A stretch of 32,152 bases of DNA from Psychroserpens luteus (GCF_015319355.1 NZ_JADILU010000013.1:1-32152); one strand, 5' to 3'. Shown: positions 1-7,329, numbered from the stretch's first letter. Made by a program: numbers and translations. The notes: generated by a model not told the origin, from the sequence alone.

Positions 1-178
1 TGGTGTTCATTAAGTCTTTACGATTATACTTTTTAATCCACACGTTTACTGTTGTAGGTGCAATAGAGTAGAGTTTACAAAGTTCACTCTTTGTGTGTTT
101 TCCTGTTGTAAGTTCAGCTAAAATTTTTAATTTAAAAGGTTCGCTGTAACGTCTAATTACTTTGTCATTTTTGTACAT
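1..178 (-). CDS. Transposase OrfA, N-terminal fragment (IS3-type helix-turn-helix)
   Basis: This reading frame starts with ATG at 176-178 and runs off the left edge after 59 codons. The protein begins MYKNDKVIRRYSEPFKLKIL and continues with a helix-turn-helix (SELCKLYSIAPTTVNVWIKK). This is the usual layout of the small DNA-binding OrfA of IS3-type elements, which binds the element ends and is normally joined to a DDE catalytic OrfB by frameshifting. OrfB is not in the window, so activity cannot be judged. It differs in sequence from the transposase start at the right window edge, so two different elements border the window. Confidence 0.8.
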   Translation of the reverse strand, partial: MYKNDKVIRRYSEPFKLKILAELTTGKHTKSELCKLYSIAPTTVNVWIKKYNRKDLMNT

Positions 179-217
179 AATGTTTAAAATTATGTAGCCT
201 TTATTCAGGACGGGTCA
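1..217 (-). mobile_element. Partial insertion sequence (left window edge)
   Basis: The terminal part of an insertion sequence that continues beyond the window. It contains the start of a transposase gene reading leftwards. On the minus strand a plausible terminus begins TGACCCGTCCTGAATAAAGG, corresponding to 198-217. I place the boundary at 217 because the next 14 bases have the form of a cassette right end (ATTT side, then a 7-nt word, then CAAC). The element would thus have landed inside a cassette. The exact boundary and any target duplication cannot be proved from one end. Confidence 0.7.
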
Positions 218-228
218 AAATTGTGCAC

Positions 229-418
229 AACGTCTCCGTATATGAAACGTAGCGTGCAAAAAAGACGCTATCGTTTCGGATTATACACGAGCCGAATTTT
301 TAAATTTTTCTTTTTATCTTAATTTTTCTAAAAGCCAAATTTAAAAATTTGGCGGTCTTCGCAAATACATACAAACCTCTCGTAAAGCCTATAATAGCTA
401 TGTTTTATATACATTGTT
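229..418 (-). repeat. Long attC-like site L0 (divergent, 190 bp)
   Basis: It runs from AAC (229-231) to GTT (416-418). Its sequence differs from the other long sites, yet the outer stem has the same design: GTATATGAAACGTAGC near the left end pairs with GCTATGTTTTATATAC near the right end, with G-T wobbles at stem positions 7 and 12, as in the other sites. The interior is longer and contains an AT-rich inverted repeat at about 293-353 (GAATTTTTAAATTT against AAATTTAAAAATTTGGC). It follows the DUF711 gene. Confidence 0.7.
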
Positions 419-442
419 GGCAACTGGCTTTTCTTCATACTA

Positions 443-1675
443 TTAATTCAATTTCATAACAACCGAAGAAGTCAGATAAGGATTATCAAAACTAATAATA
501 TCGCCAGCATTTTTTTCGGGAATTGGAAATAACCTTGCCGACAAAGCTTTGTTGAAATATTTAATCGATAAAGATGCTACATCTCTGTATATTCCTTCAA
601 TCGTTTCTTTTGATATATCTCCAGCAACAGGAATAACATCTAAACCCGTTCCTGAAACAGATGAGAACAACAACAATTCCTCAACAGTATAGTTGTCTTC
701 CATTGCTCTTTTTGCTAAAACCATATCCTCAATTATAGGAAGCATTAGTCCTGAATAACCACAAGATTTTACGTCTAAATTTTTGATGACCGTTGTAATT
801 ATCGAGCAAGCACTCAAAGTTGTTGGACTGCCAAATGGTTTACCTGTTAAAGTCTCAATTGCTTGTCCAATACTTGCATCTAATCCAGGTGCAGGTGAAG
901 TATCAATTCCGTCATAGCTCCAGTCAGAAGTTTGTAGAGTTTGACCTATAATTTCAATGGGTTTAAACTGTTTGTTCAATTCGTTTTTTAGATTAGTTTC
1001 TGCGTTCTCCCAATTAGATTTTTCAAATACTTTAGTAATAAGATTGGGATATTCTAATCCTATAGCAAAACTGTTTTTCCCTTTATGATATGCGGCAGGA
1101 AAAAAGGGTATTCCGTCCGGACAATTTGCGGAAGCAGTAAATCTAAAATTCGCTTCGCCACCTTTACTGTTCTTCGATAGTGCAAGACAAATTTCTGATG
1201 CTGTTTTAATTGTCTTATGATGTATTCCGTGACTCTCTGAAGAAATTGAAACATTAAAATTAATGTTAGAAGTCTCTTTAATTAATTCAACTGTCCATTC
1301 AGCAAGGTTTTCATCATATTGATTGCCAGATATCAATTCGCCAATAGATAGACTTATACTATTTTGAACCAATATTTTGTCAATTTTTTTGAGTTGTTTT
1401 ATTGTATGTTCAGTTGGCTTGTTTGTGACTAACTCGTGTAAGTTCTGTGTGGAAATTCTTATGTCCTGTACTTCGTAACCATTGTTAGTATATATTGTTT
1501 TTGCTTTTTCTAAAAATGCAATTGCCTTATTTATTGAATTTAAATCATCAAGATTTTCTAAAGTTACGCCTGCAGTAATTGTCCTAATTCTAAAATCAAA
1601 AGTTTGCATTGGCTTATCAGCACTAATAAACAAAAGCGAAATAATCGAAAGGAATAATAATTTACTTATTTTCAT
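443..1675 (-). CDS. Secreted DUF711 (UPF0210) family protein
   Basis: A 410-residue protein with an N-terminal signal peptide (about residues 1-19). The rest matches the DUF711/UPF0210 family by its landmark motifs: RTITAGV (31-37), ANCPDGIPFFPAAYH (183-197), SPAPGLDASIGQAIE (260-274), GYSGLMLPIIED (306-317) and GTGLDVIPVAGD (342-353). The family has a fold related to glycyl-radical enzymes such as pyruvate formate-lyase, but its reaction is not established. Family members are usually cytoplasmic, so the export signal here is unusual. The gene is the single cargo of a cassette whose ends are GTTGGCAAC (416-424) and GTTGCCAAC (1695-1703). The ATG lies about 20 bp inside the cassette boundary, and no promoter is evident. 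Confidence 0.85.
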   Translation of the reverse strand: MKISKLLFLSIISLLFISADKPMQTFDFRIRTITAGVTLENLDDLNSINKAIAFLEKAKTIYTNNGYEVQDIRISTQNLHELVTNKPTEHTIKQLKKIDKILVQNSISLSIGELISGNQYDENLAEWTVELIKETSNINFNVSISSESHGIHHKTIKTASEICLALSKNSKGGEANFRFTASANCPDGIPFFPAAYHKGKNSFAIGLEYPNLITKVFEKSNWENAETNLKNELNKQFKPIEIIGQTLQTSDWSYDGIDTSPAPGLDASIGQAIETLTGKPFGSPTTLSACSIITTVIKNLDVKSCGYSGLMLPIIEDMVLAKRAMEDNYTVEELLLFSSVSGTGLDVIPVAGDISKETIEGIYRDVASLSIKYFNKALSARLFPIPEKNAGDIISFDNPYLTSSVVMKLN

Positions 1676-1700
1676 ATTTATGTTTTTTTAGCTTGTTGCC

Positions 1701-1827
1701 AACGGTTTTGTGTATGGTTAGTTGCGTGTTTCAGCAACTAATTTAGTAAACAAAAACGAACGCGAGAAAATTCCGAAGGAATTTTCCAAATAAGCACTTG
1801 CCAAAGCAATTAATTATACACGGTGTT
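1701..1827 (-). repeat. Long attC-like site L1 (127 bp)
   Basis: It runs from AAC to GTT. The outer stem GTGTATGGTTAGTTGC pairs with GCAATTAATTATACAC with wobbles at positions 7, 8 and 12. The inner hairpin has 9-bp arms GAAAATTCC / GGAATTTTC around a GAA loop. It separates the DUF711 cassette from the DUF6090 cassette. Confidence 0.85.
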
Positions 1828-1836
1828 GTGCTTTCG

Positions 1837-2595
1837 TTATTCTCGCAATTGTTCATCAATTTTAAGGATAATGTCTTTTGCTCTTTGTTTTGTTTTAGTT
1901 AATATATTGTCCAAATATCTTTTTCGATATAGACTCATTTTTATAGAATTTCTCATTTGGGGTTTATCTAATTGTTCTATAAAAACAGTTTTTCTATTTT
2001 CTTCGGTCTGTGCAAACCTTACATCATTTTCCGTGTAAGTGAAATTTGCATAAATATCAATTTCAAAACCCATTGCTAACCAAAGAGAACCATCTGCTGT
2101 GGTATCATCATCATCCCATTTTATAATTTTTTGATATGCATTAGCATTCAGAGTGTAATAGGTATTGATGTCATTATATAGTTCGTTGAATTCAAAAAAA
2201 TCCGTTATTCCTGCAGTTATGACTTTTTCATAGCTTTTATTATTTATAACATAATAGAATGAATAATAAGGAAGGTTGTTAAATAATTCATTCGCAGATA
2301 ATGTGTCTAATTCGGTACTATTAAGTAATAATGTAGCATTTTCTATGACTTCCGGAATATCTTTGATATTTTTAGAAAACTGCATTGTATCTGCCTGCAT
2401 ATCCAAACGGATGTTATTTAACAGATTTCTAATAACCAATTTTTCCTTTCGATCTTCGTTCCACGTGTTGATGCTCAATGCAAGTAAAATTCCGATTACG
2501 ACAAGAATAATTTCACCGATTGCATAAGTCAGATATTTTCCGAATTTATTTTCAGTCAGAGTTTTTTGTCTAATTTTTCTAAAGAATTTTATCAT
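1837..2595 (-). CDS. DUF6090 family membrane protein
   Basis: A 252-residue protein. The N-terminal segment MIKFFRKIRQKTLTENKFGK is followed by YLTYAIGEIILVVIGILLAL, one transmembrane helix, and then NTWNEDRKEK. This arrangement is the signature of DUF6090, a family found in many copies in flavobacteria and of unknown function. The remaining 200 residues are charged, predicted helical, and have no catalytic motif that I can recognise; they probably lie on one side of the inner membrane. The gene is the sole cargo of a cassette bounded by GTTGTGCTT (1825-1833) and AAGCACAAC (2618-2626). Its stop codon is only 9 bp from the downstream site, so there is no room for a separate terminator. Confidence 0.85.
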   Translation of the reverse strand: MIKFFRKIRQKTLTENKFGKYLTYAIGEIILVVIGILLALSINTWNEDRKEKLVIRNLLNNIRLDMQADTMQFSKNIKDIPEVIENATLLLNSTELDTLSANELFNNLPYYSFYYVINNKSYEKVITAGITDFFEFNELYNDINTYYTLNANAYQKIIKWDDDDTTADGSLWLAMGFEIDIYANFTYTENDVRFAQTEENRKTVFIEQLDKPQMRNSIKMSLYRKRYLDNILTKTKQRAKDIILKIDEQLRE

Positions 2596-2623
2596 TGGTT
2601 AGCGGTTGGTGTTAATGAAGCAC

Positions 2624-2750
2624 AACGGTTTTGTGTATGGTTAGTTGCGTGTTTAAGCAACTAATTTAGTAAACATTTACGAACCCGTGAATATTCCGCA
2701 GGAATATTCGCAAGTAGGCTAGAACCAAGCAATTAATTATACACGGTGTT
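2624..2750 (-). repeat. Long attC-like site L2 (127 bp)
   Basis: Same outer stem as L1. The inner hairpin arms are GAATATTCC / GGAATATTC with loop GCA. Compared with L1 both arms changed together, which preserves pairing. It lies upstream of the DUF6090 gene and downstream of the PD-(D/E)XK gene. Confidence 0.85.
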
Positions 2751-2777
2751 GTATGCCGTTTTTTTTCATTCCGATTA

Positions 2778-4244
2778 TTAAACTTTAGAAGCTGATGCTT
2801 TTCTTGTAGCGTCTATGACTACTATGTTTTCGTGATTCTCTTTTTTAATTTCTTTTAAAACTTTATTGACCTTTCGGATATCTGATGATGTGTAACATAA
2901 AACTACTGAAATATCACTAGCAGATTTTGATGCAGATTTATAAACGTCTGTTTGGTTTTCTAAGTTTCTCTTTAACGAAGATGATTTAGCTAACTTAAAT
3001 TCAACAATAGTTGAATCTCCACTTCCAAAAGAAACTTTGTAATCTGCTGGACCACGACCATTATTTACTTCCGCATTTACATCATATGGTGAAGCATACC
3101 AAGTCAGCCTAAATATTCTTTGTATAGTGTCTTCCTTCGCAATAGGTCTATGACCATCGTAGAAAATACGATAACCATCATTATTTTCAATTACGTCTTT
3201 TAGATACAAAGCTCTTTTAAGAGATTCATCATAACTATTTGACTGTAATTTGTAAAAATCACTATTCTTATTTAGTAACTCACATAGTGGTGTTAGAGCA
3301 TCAACTAATTTTTCTTTTAGTTCATTAATTTGTGACATTGAAGCAGAAGTAACTTCATACTTTTTGTCTTCTTTTAGTTTTATATAAAAGTCTACTAAAT
3401 CAGGAAATTTCCTGATTGTTTTTAAGAATGCATATTCTTTATCTTTCTTTTTTGGTTTTCTTGGTAAATGAGACCTGAAAAAATCATTAATAGCTGAACG
3501 TAAAGATGAATTTTCTAAAGACCTTGTTACATTGTGAAAGCTTGAATAAAAATCAGAATTATTGATTACAGCATCATCTACTGTTAAAATATCTAAAGGT
3601 GTTAGAATAATGAAATCTCCACCGTTTTCTCTAAAAAAGTATGGCAGTTTAAAAGTTCTAGGTTGCCATATTTTTGTTTTTTTATCGAATCGACACCTTA
3701 TTGAAAAGTCTTTGGTTTGATTTTCTTTTAAATGCTTTTTTGCAAAATTTTCGGTAAACTCAAGTAGATATTCTTGTATTAAGTTTGTCGTAAAATCACT
3801 AATAAAATCTTTTCCAACTCCAGAATTTAAAAGAGTCAATTTTTCTATATGAGTTTCAGCAGTTATTTCTTCTTCTCCAAAAGTGCTATAAAAACCATTA
3901 AAAGCTGTAATAGCTCCATTTGCAAATTTCTTTCCTAATCCTTTTCCTCCATTTCCATATTTTGCCAATCCTAACCAATTTTGTTTGATTTCGGGAAATT
4001 TGAATAGATTTAAATTGACATCTATTCCGTTATTTTCTGTCGCAAATTCTTTTAAAATGAGTAAATGTTCAACTACTTTTTTATGAAGTTCTTTGTATTC
4101 TGGTTTTTCAGATGCAAATAATAAAAATGGGTCAATAAACATTGGTAAGTCAGAACTCAAACAAATATTTAATGCTCCAAATTTTTCTAAAGTTGAATTG
4201 TCAATTTCAAAATAGTCGGAAAAAAGTAATTTAAAATTAGACAT
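2778..4244 (-). CDS. Cassette protein with C-terminal PD-(D/E)XK-like nuclease motif
   Basis: A 488-residue soluble protein without a signal peptide. I do not recognise the N-terminal 390 residues as a named family. The C-terminal part contains PADYKV (D401) followed by a strand and VEFKLAK (E415, K417), then alternating helices and strands. This is the D-x(n)-E-x-K pattern of PD-(D/E)XK nucleases, found in many restriction and phage-defence effectors. Nuclease activity is inferred from this motif alone. The gene is the sole cargo of a cassette with ends GTTGTATGCC (2748-2757) and GGCATACAAC (4285-4294). A defence role is plausible because nearby cassettes carry an FRG protein and an Mrr-like nuclease, but nothing in the sequence proves it. 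Confidence 0.65.
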   Translation of the reverse strand: MSNFKLLFSDYFEIDNSTLEKFGALNICLSSDLPMFIDPFLLFASEKPEYKELHKKVVEHLLILKEFATENNGIDVNLNLFKFPEIKQNWLGLAKYGNGGKGLGKKFANGAITAFNGFYSTFGEEEITAETHIEKLTLLNSGVGKDFISDFTTNLIQEYLLEFTENFAKKHLKENQTKDFSIRCRFDKKTKIWQPRTFKLPYFFRENGGDFIILTPLDILTVDDAVINNSDFYSSFHNVTRSLENSSLRSAINDFFRSHLPRKPKKKDKEYAFLKTIRKFPDLVDFYIKLKEDKKYEVTSASMSQINELKEKLVDALTPLCELLNKNSDFYKLQSNSYDESLKRALYLKDVIENNDGYRIFYDGHRPIAKEDTIQRIFRLTWYASPYDVNAEVNNGRGPADYKVSFGSGDSTIVEFKLAKSSSLKRNLENQTDVYKSASKSASDISVVLCYTSSDIRKVNKVLKEIKKENHENIVVIDATRKASASKV

Positions 4245-4291
4245 ATTTCATTTTTTTGATGGATTGTTCTTGGTTTGGTCAAATGGCATAC

Positions 4292-4418
4292 AACGTTGTT
4301 GTGTATGGTTAGTTGCGTAGTTAAGTAACTAAATTAGTAAACAAATACGAACCAGATAAAATTCCGAAGGAATTTTCCAAATAAGCACTTGCCAAAGCAA
4401 TTAATTATACACGGTGTT
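4292..4418 (-). repeat. Long attC-like site L3 (127 bp)
   Basis: It runs from AAC to GTT with the standard outer stem. The inner hairpin is AAAATTCC / GGAATTTT with loop GAA. It lies between the PD-(D/E)XK cassette and the lipoprotein cassette. Confidence 0.85.
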
Positions 4419-4437
4419 GGCAAATCGTTTTTTATTC

Positions 4438-5049
4438 TTAAAATGAAATTGTGTAAGTTATGTCAAATCGACCTTCTCTAATTTCCGCAATTTCTCCACT
4501 ATTAACTTCTTCACTGTCAAACCAAAAAGTTCCAGAAATAATCTGATTTTCTGTATCTAATTTTATAATCTCTAATTCTCCAGAAACCTCATTGTTTGTA
4601 GTATATACATAAACAAGCTGATATCCTGTTCCGTCATCATTATAAACTATATCATCCCAAAAACCATAGGTTGCGTGAATATTATCATTTTCCTCTATAA
4701 TTATTGGATAAATTCCGCCTTCTTCCAGAGGTGTTTGTGAGCCAGTCATTTCAATTCGGATTGATTTATTCAATATTTCGTTATCGGCAAAAATGCTTAA
4801 TCTGTATCCATTAAAAAAATATTCATCATAGACATATAGAGCTTTTAGAATTGGCACAGGGTCGTTTATGTTTAATCCACCTGCATCTCTCGGTAGAAAA
4901 ATCTGTTCATTTATTTTGCATCCAAATGTGTTTTTTCCTTCTGTTGTTAAATTCGGAAGACTTGATGTAGTTCCATCGTCGTCATTTGGTCCACAACTGA
5001 AAAACAGAAATAGAATAAAAGTTAAGTTCAATAATTTAATTTTTCTCAT
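4438..5049 (-). CDS. DUF6252-like lipoprotein
   Basis: A 203-residue exported lipoprotein. Residues 1-19 form a signal peptide ending in the lipobox FFSC, with the lipidated cysteine followed by an acidic, glycine-rich linker (GPNDDDG). The segment LPNLTTEGKNTFGCKINEQIF is the usual start of DUF6252 proteins in flavobacteria, which are predicted beta-rich periplasmic or surface proteins of unknown function. The acidic residues after the cysteine suggest export to the outer membrane in Bacteroidota (inference). The cassette ends are GTTGGCAAA (4416-4424) and TTTGCCAAC (5105-5113). The stop codon lies 20 bp from the downstream site. Confidence 0.75.
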   Translation of the reverse strand: MRKIKLLNLTFILFLFFSCGPNDDDGTTSSLPNLTTEGKNTFGCKINEQIFLPRDAGGLNINDPVPILKALYVYDEYFFNGYRLSIFADNEILNKSIRIEMTGSQTPLEEGGIYPIIIEENDNIHATYGFWDDIVYNDDGTGYQLVYVYTTNNEVSGELEIIKLDTENQIISGTFWFDSEEVNSGEIAEIREGRFDITYTISF

Positions 5050-5110
5050 TATAATTCTTATTTACTCTGTAGATGCGATTTCTTTCGAAAGGTTGCGTCA
5101 AATGTTTGCC

Positions 5111-5233
5111 AACGTGTTTGTGTATGGTTAGTTGCGTGGTTAAGCGACTAAGTTAATAAATAATCACGACATAGAAAATCCGAAGGGATTTTCGTACGTA
5201 AGCAAGGAAAAGCAATTAATTATACACGGTGTT
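5111..5233 (-). repeat. Long attC-like site L4 (123 bp)
   Basis: Standard outer stem. The inner hairpin is shortened but intact (GAAAATCC / GGATTTTC, loop GAAG). The closing GTT at 5231-5233 also contributes to the stop codon of the next cassette gene. Confidence 0.85.
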
Positions 5234-5756
5234 AGCTGTAGTATTTTATTTCTTTTTCCATTAAATTTCCTTTGTAAATTGTCACATCATATTCAAATTC
5301 AAATGAGTTAATAAAATTTCCATTTTCAGGAACGAACATTAAAGTATAAATAATATTCAGTTTGTCAAAAAGTAAATCGAAGCTCCGAATTAACGATTCC
5401 GATTTTATTTCCAACCAATCAGTTTTGTCGATAAGAAACTCATTCTTAATTAAAATTCTACCTGATTTCTGTTCCAAAATCCAGTTCTTGATTTCATTCT
5501 TAACGTACAATTCTTCATCAATTGTTTTAAACCTCAATTCCGTATAGATTGGTTTTTTAGGTTTGTCATACAAAGCTGGTTCAGCAATATTTTCTATATC
5601 TATGTTTGAAGAAACAACTTTCACTAATTCAGATTCCAAACTATTCAATTCGGTCAAAAATTCATTTAGAGCATTCTCTTTTTTCTCGATAATAATTCGA
5701 TTATTATATTCAGCTCTTTTTAGCTTTAAATACTCTATTCTGGTCGTTTTGGTCAT
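5232..5756 (-). CDS. Hypothetical cassette protein, 174 aa
   Basis: I do not recognise this protein. It is 174 residues, soluble, rich in Lys and Glu, with a helical and probably coiled-coil N-terminal half (residues 1-60) and a more beta-like C-terminal half. No signal peptide or catalytic motif is visible. Its TAA stop (5232-5234) overlaps the GTT of the downstream site, and its ATG lies 2 bp inside the other cassette boundary. The gene therefore fills its cassette completely. The ends are GTTAGCTGTA (5231-5240) and TACAGCTAAC (5759-5768). With so little leader, no ribosome-binding site can lie inside the cassette; it would have to come from the preceding site or be absent. Confidence 0.7.
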   Translation of the reverse strand: MTKTTRIEYLKLKRAEYNNRIIIEKKENALNEFLTELNSLESELVKVVSSNIDIENIAEPALYDKPKKPIYTELRFKTIDEELYVKNEIKNWILEQKSGRILIKNEFLIDKTDWLEIKSESLIRSFDLLFDKLNIIYTLMFVPENGNFINSFEFEYDVTIYKGNLMEKEIKYYS

Positions 5757-5765
5757 ATTACAGCT

Positions 5766-5892
5766 AACGGGTTTGTGTATGGTTAGTTGCGTGTTTAAGC
5801 AACTAATTTAATAAAGAAACACGAACCAGAGAAAATTCCGAAGGAATTTTCCAAATAAGCACTTGCCCAAGCAATTAATTATACACGTTGTT
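5766..5892 (-). repeat. Long attC-like site L5 (127 bp)
   Basis: Standard outer stem. The inner hairpin is GAAAATTCC / GGAATTTTC. The right spacer reads GTT instead of GGT before the closing GTT at 5890-5892. Confidence 0.85.
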
Positions 5893-5900
5893 GTAGCTAG

Positions 5901-6275
5901 TTATTTTTTTTCAAATTCGAATACAACGTCAGTATTATGTAAAAATAGTTTTGAATTAGAAAACCGAATTTTCATTTCGATGATTATTTCTTTTGATTTA
6001 ATTATAAGGTGATTATCGTCATTAATTTCCCATGTTCCTTCCGTTATACTCTCTTGGTCTTGCTTTCGTGAATAAATAATCAAATCATTGAATTTATAAA
6101 AAATGAGAATTAGCGTATTGTTTTTTGTCGGTTCCTCATTGGGAAGGCATATTAAGGGATTAGTGTATCGCTCGGACAACAAAGTCCATGAGCCTATTAT
6201 ATCCCTCTGATAATCAGATTGAGAATATCCTATATTAGAACTAAAAATTAAGAATAGAAACAGCAAAGTTCTCAT
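5901..6275 (-). CDS. Small exported lipocalin-like protein
   Basis: A 124-residue protein with a clear signal peptide (MRTLLFLFLIFSSNIGYSQS). The mature part contains DIIGSWTLLSER near its start, then alternating beta strands with EGTWEINDDNHLIIKS. The order 'GSW ... GTWE ... LIIK' is that of small lipocalin-like domains common in flavobacteria, which are predicted to bind hydrophobic ligands or act as structural beta barrels in the periplasm. The assignment rests on pattern only. Cassette ends are GTTGTAGCTA (5890-5899) and TAGCTACAAC (6339-6348). About 60 bp separate the ATG from the boundary, more than in most units here. Confidence 0.6.
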   Translation of the reverse strand: MRTLLFLFLIFSSNIGYSQSDYQRDIIGSWTLLSERYTNPLICLPNEEPTKNNTLILIFYKFNDLIIYSRKQDQESITEGTWEINDDNHLIIKSKEIIIEMKIRFSNSKLFLHNTDVVFEFEKK

Positions 6276-6345
6276 GAAAAGAAGACGAGAAACTAATACA
6301 AATGTTACCGAAATTCGCTAAATAATAATTCAAGAAATTAGCTAC

Positions 6346-6470
6346 AACGTTGTTGTGTATGATTTCGTTGCGTGGTTTAAGCACTAAAGTTAGCAAATAA
6401 ATCACCGATAGAAAGTCCGCGAGGACTTTCGTAGGTAGGCTAGAACTAGCAATGAATTATACACGGTGTT
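6346..6470 (-). repeat. Long attC-like site L6 (125 bp)
   Basis: A divergent copy that keeps the fold. The outer stem GTGTATGATTTCGTTGC pairs with GCAATGAATTATACAC with one bulged T, and a C-G pair stands where other sites have A-T. The inner hairpin is GAAAGTCC / GGACTTTC (loop GCGA), changed on both arms relative to L1. The wobbles corresponding to positions 7 and 12 are retained. Confidence 0.85.
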
Positions 6471-6485
6471 GCCAGTAGTTTTTTT

Positions 6486-7049
6486 CTACAAGTATTTAAT
6501 ATTGCTCAGTAATTCGCTATATTTCAGCATATCTTCAGTGTCAATTTCAACAATTCCGAGTTCACTGACTTTTTCAGATTTTGCCATTTCCTCTTCTATT
6601 TCTAATATCTGCTTTTGAATATTTAAAGTTTGAGCAGTCGAAACATAAGGTAAATTAGCTGGTTTGTTTTTTCTGAAATAATCTTGACAGAAAAAGAAAG
6701 CCGTATTCAAGTCTTTTACGCTCTCTTGATTAATCCAAGTTTTTTCGGTCAAATGAATTAACCAATCCCAAACTAAATGACCATTATAATCTCTGGTTTC
6801 CCAAAATCTACTACTCTCAATAATATAATCTCTTCCACCTTTACCAACTAAAGCATCAGATTCTACTTGCCAAATTCCGAACTTTATTATTGCAATACTT
6901 GCATAAAAATCTTCGTAGTCAAATTGATTGTTCTTTTTTGTATAGTTTACTGCTTTATAAAAATCTGAATGGTCTTCGGTAAAATTATTCGGAATTTCTC
7001 CGTTTTGCCAAAGGTCATATAAATGGTTTTTTGCGTCTTGTTCAGTCAT
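6486..7049 (-). CDS. Hypothetical cassette protein, 187 aa
   Basis: A soluble 187-residue protein that I cannot assign with confidence. Features are an acidic, aromatic-rich N-terminal half (LYDLWQNGEIPNNF, FDYEDFYASIAIIKFGIWQVE), a WETRDYNGHLVWDWLIHL segment around residues 83-100, and a helical C-terminus. There is no signal peptide or membrane segment. It is the distal gene of a two-gene cassette: the small membrane protein gene ends 7 bp upstream of its start, so the two are probably co-transcribed. Cassette ends are GTTGCCAGTA (6468-6477) and TACTGGCAAC (7350-7359). The stop codon lies about 16 bp before the downstream site. Confidence 0.65.
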   Translation of the reverse strand: MTEQDAKNHLYDLWQNGEIPNNFTEDHSDFYKAVNYTKKNNQFDYEDFYASIAIIKFGIWQVESDALVGKGGRDYIIESSRFWETRDYNGHLVWDWLIHLTEKTWINQESVKDLNTAFFFCQDYFRKNKPANLPYVSTAQTLNIQKQILEIEEEMAKSEKVSELGIVEIDTEDMLKYSELLSNIKYL

Positions 7050-7056
7050 AGATTTC

Positions 7057-7329
7057 TTAATTTTTGCTTGTTCCTTTAATTAAATATGCACCAGCAATAG
7101 CCATTAATCCTAAATAAATTGGTGCTGCTGACATATATCCACCGCCATCGCTTGAATAATTTCCTGTCCATTCCGAACTTAAATTTCTCAATTCCACAAT
7201 TCTACCAAAATCGTTAGAAAACAGATTGAGAGTAAACAGTAAAACTCCAATAATTGGTGGAATCAAAAGTATAATTCCTATTATCCTTTCAATATTTGGT
7301 TTTCTTTTAATTTCGTTATTTTCTTCCAT
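7057..7329 (-). CDS. Small membrane protein, first gene of two-gene cassette
   Basis: A 90-residue protein with two predicted transmembrane helices, one near residues 17-37 (IIGIILLIPPIIGVLLFTLN) and one near the C-terminus (APIYLGLMAIAGAYLI). I do not recognise a family. The frame is open up to an ATG at 7389, but that start would place 20 residues across the cassette boundary at 7350-7359. I chose the internal ATG at 7327-7329 because it lies inside the unit and is preceded by an A-rich leader, as in neighbouring cassettes. It sits 7 bp before the 187-residue protein gene, which suggests that the two products work together (inference). Confidence 0.6.
   Translation of the reverse strand: MEENNEIKRKPNIERIIGIILLIPPIIGVLLFTLNLFSNDFGRIVELRNLSSEWTGNYSSDGGGYMSAAPIYLGLMAIAGAYLIKGTSKN

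Noticed and set aside
1701-1827. A conserved small RNA or riboswitch encoded by each long repeat
   Set aside because: The fold with wobbles is on the strand antisense to the genes, and the complementary cassette ends are better explained by recombination. A transcribed RNA is not excluded, but nothing specific supports it.
1701-6470. The long repeats as ordinary MITEs or transposon ends
   Set aside because: A MITE model predicts the same duplicated bases on both sides of each repeat. Instead, the complementary words lie at the two ends of each gene unit and differ from unit to unit, and repeats occur only between cassette genes in the same orientation.
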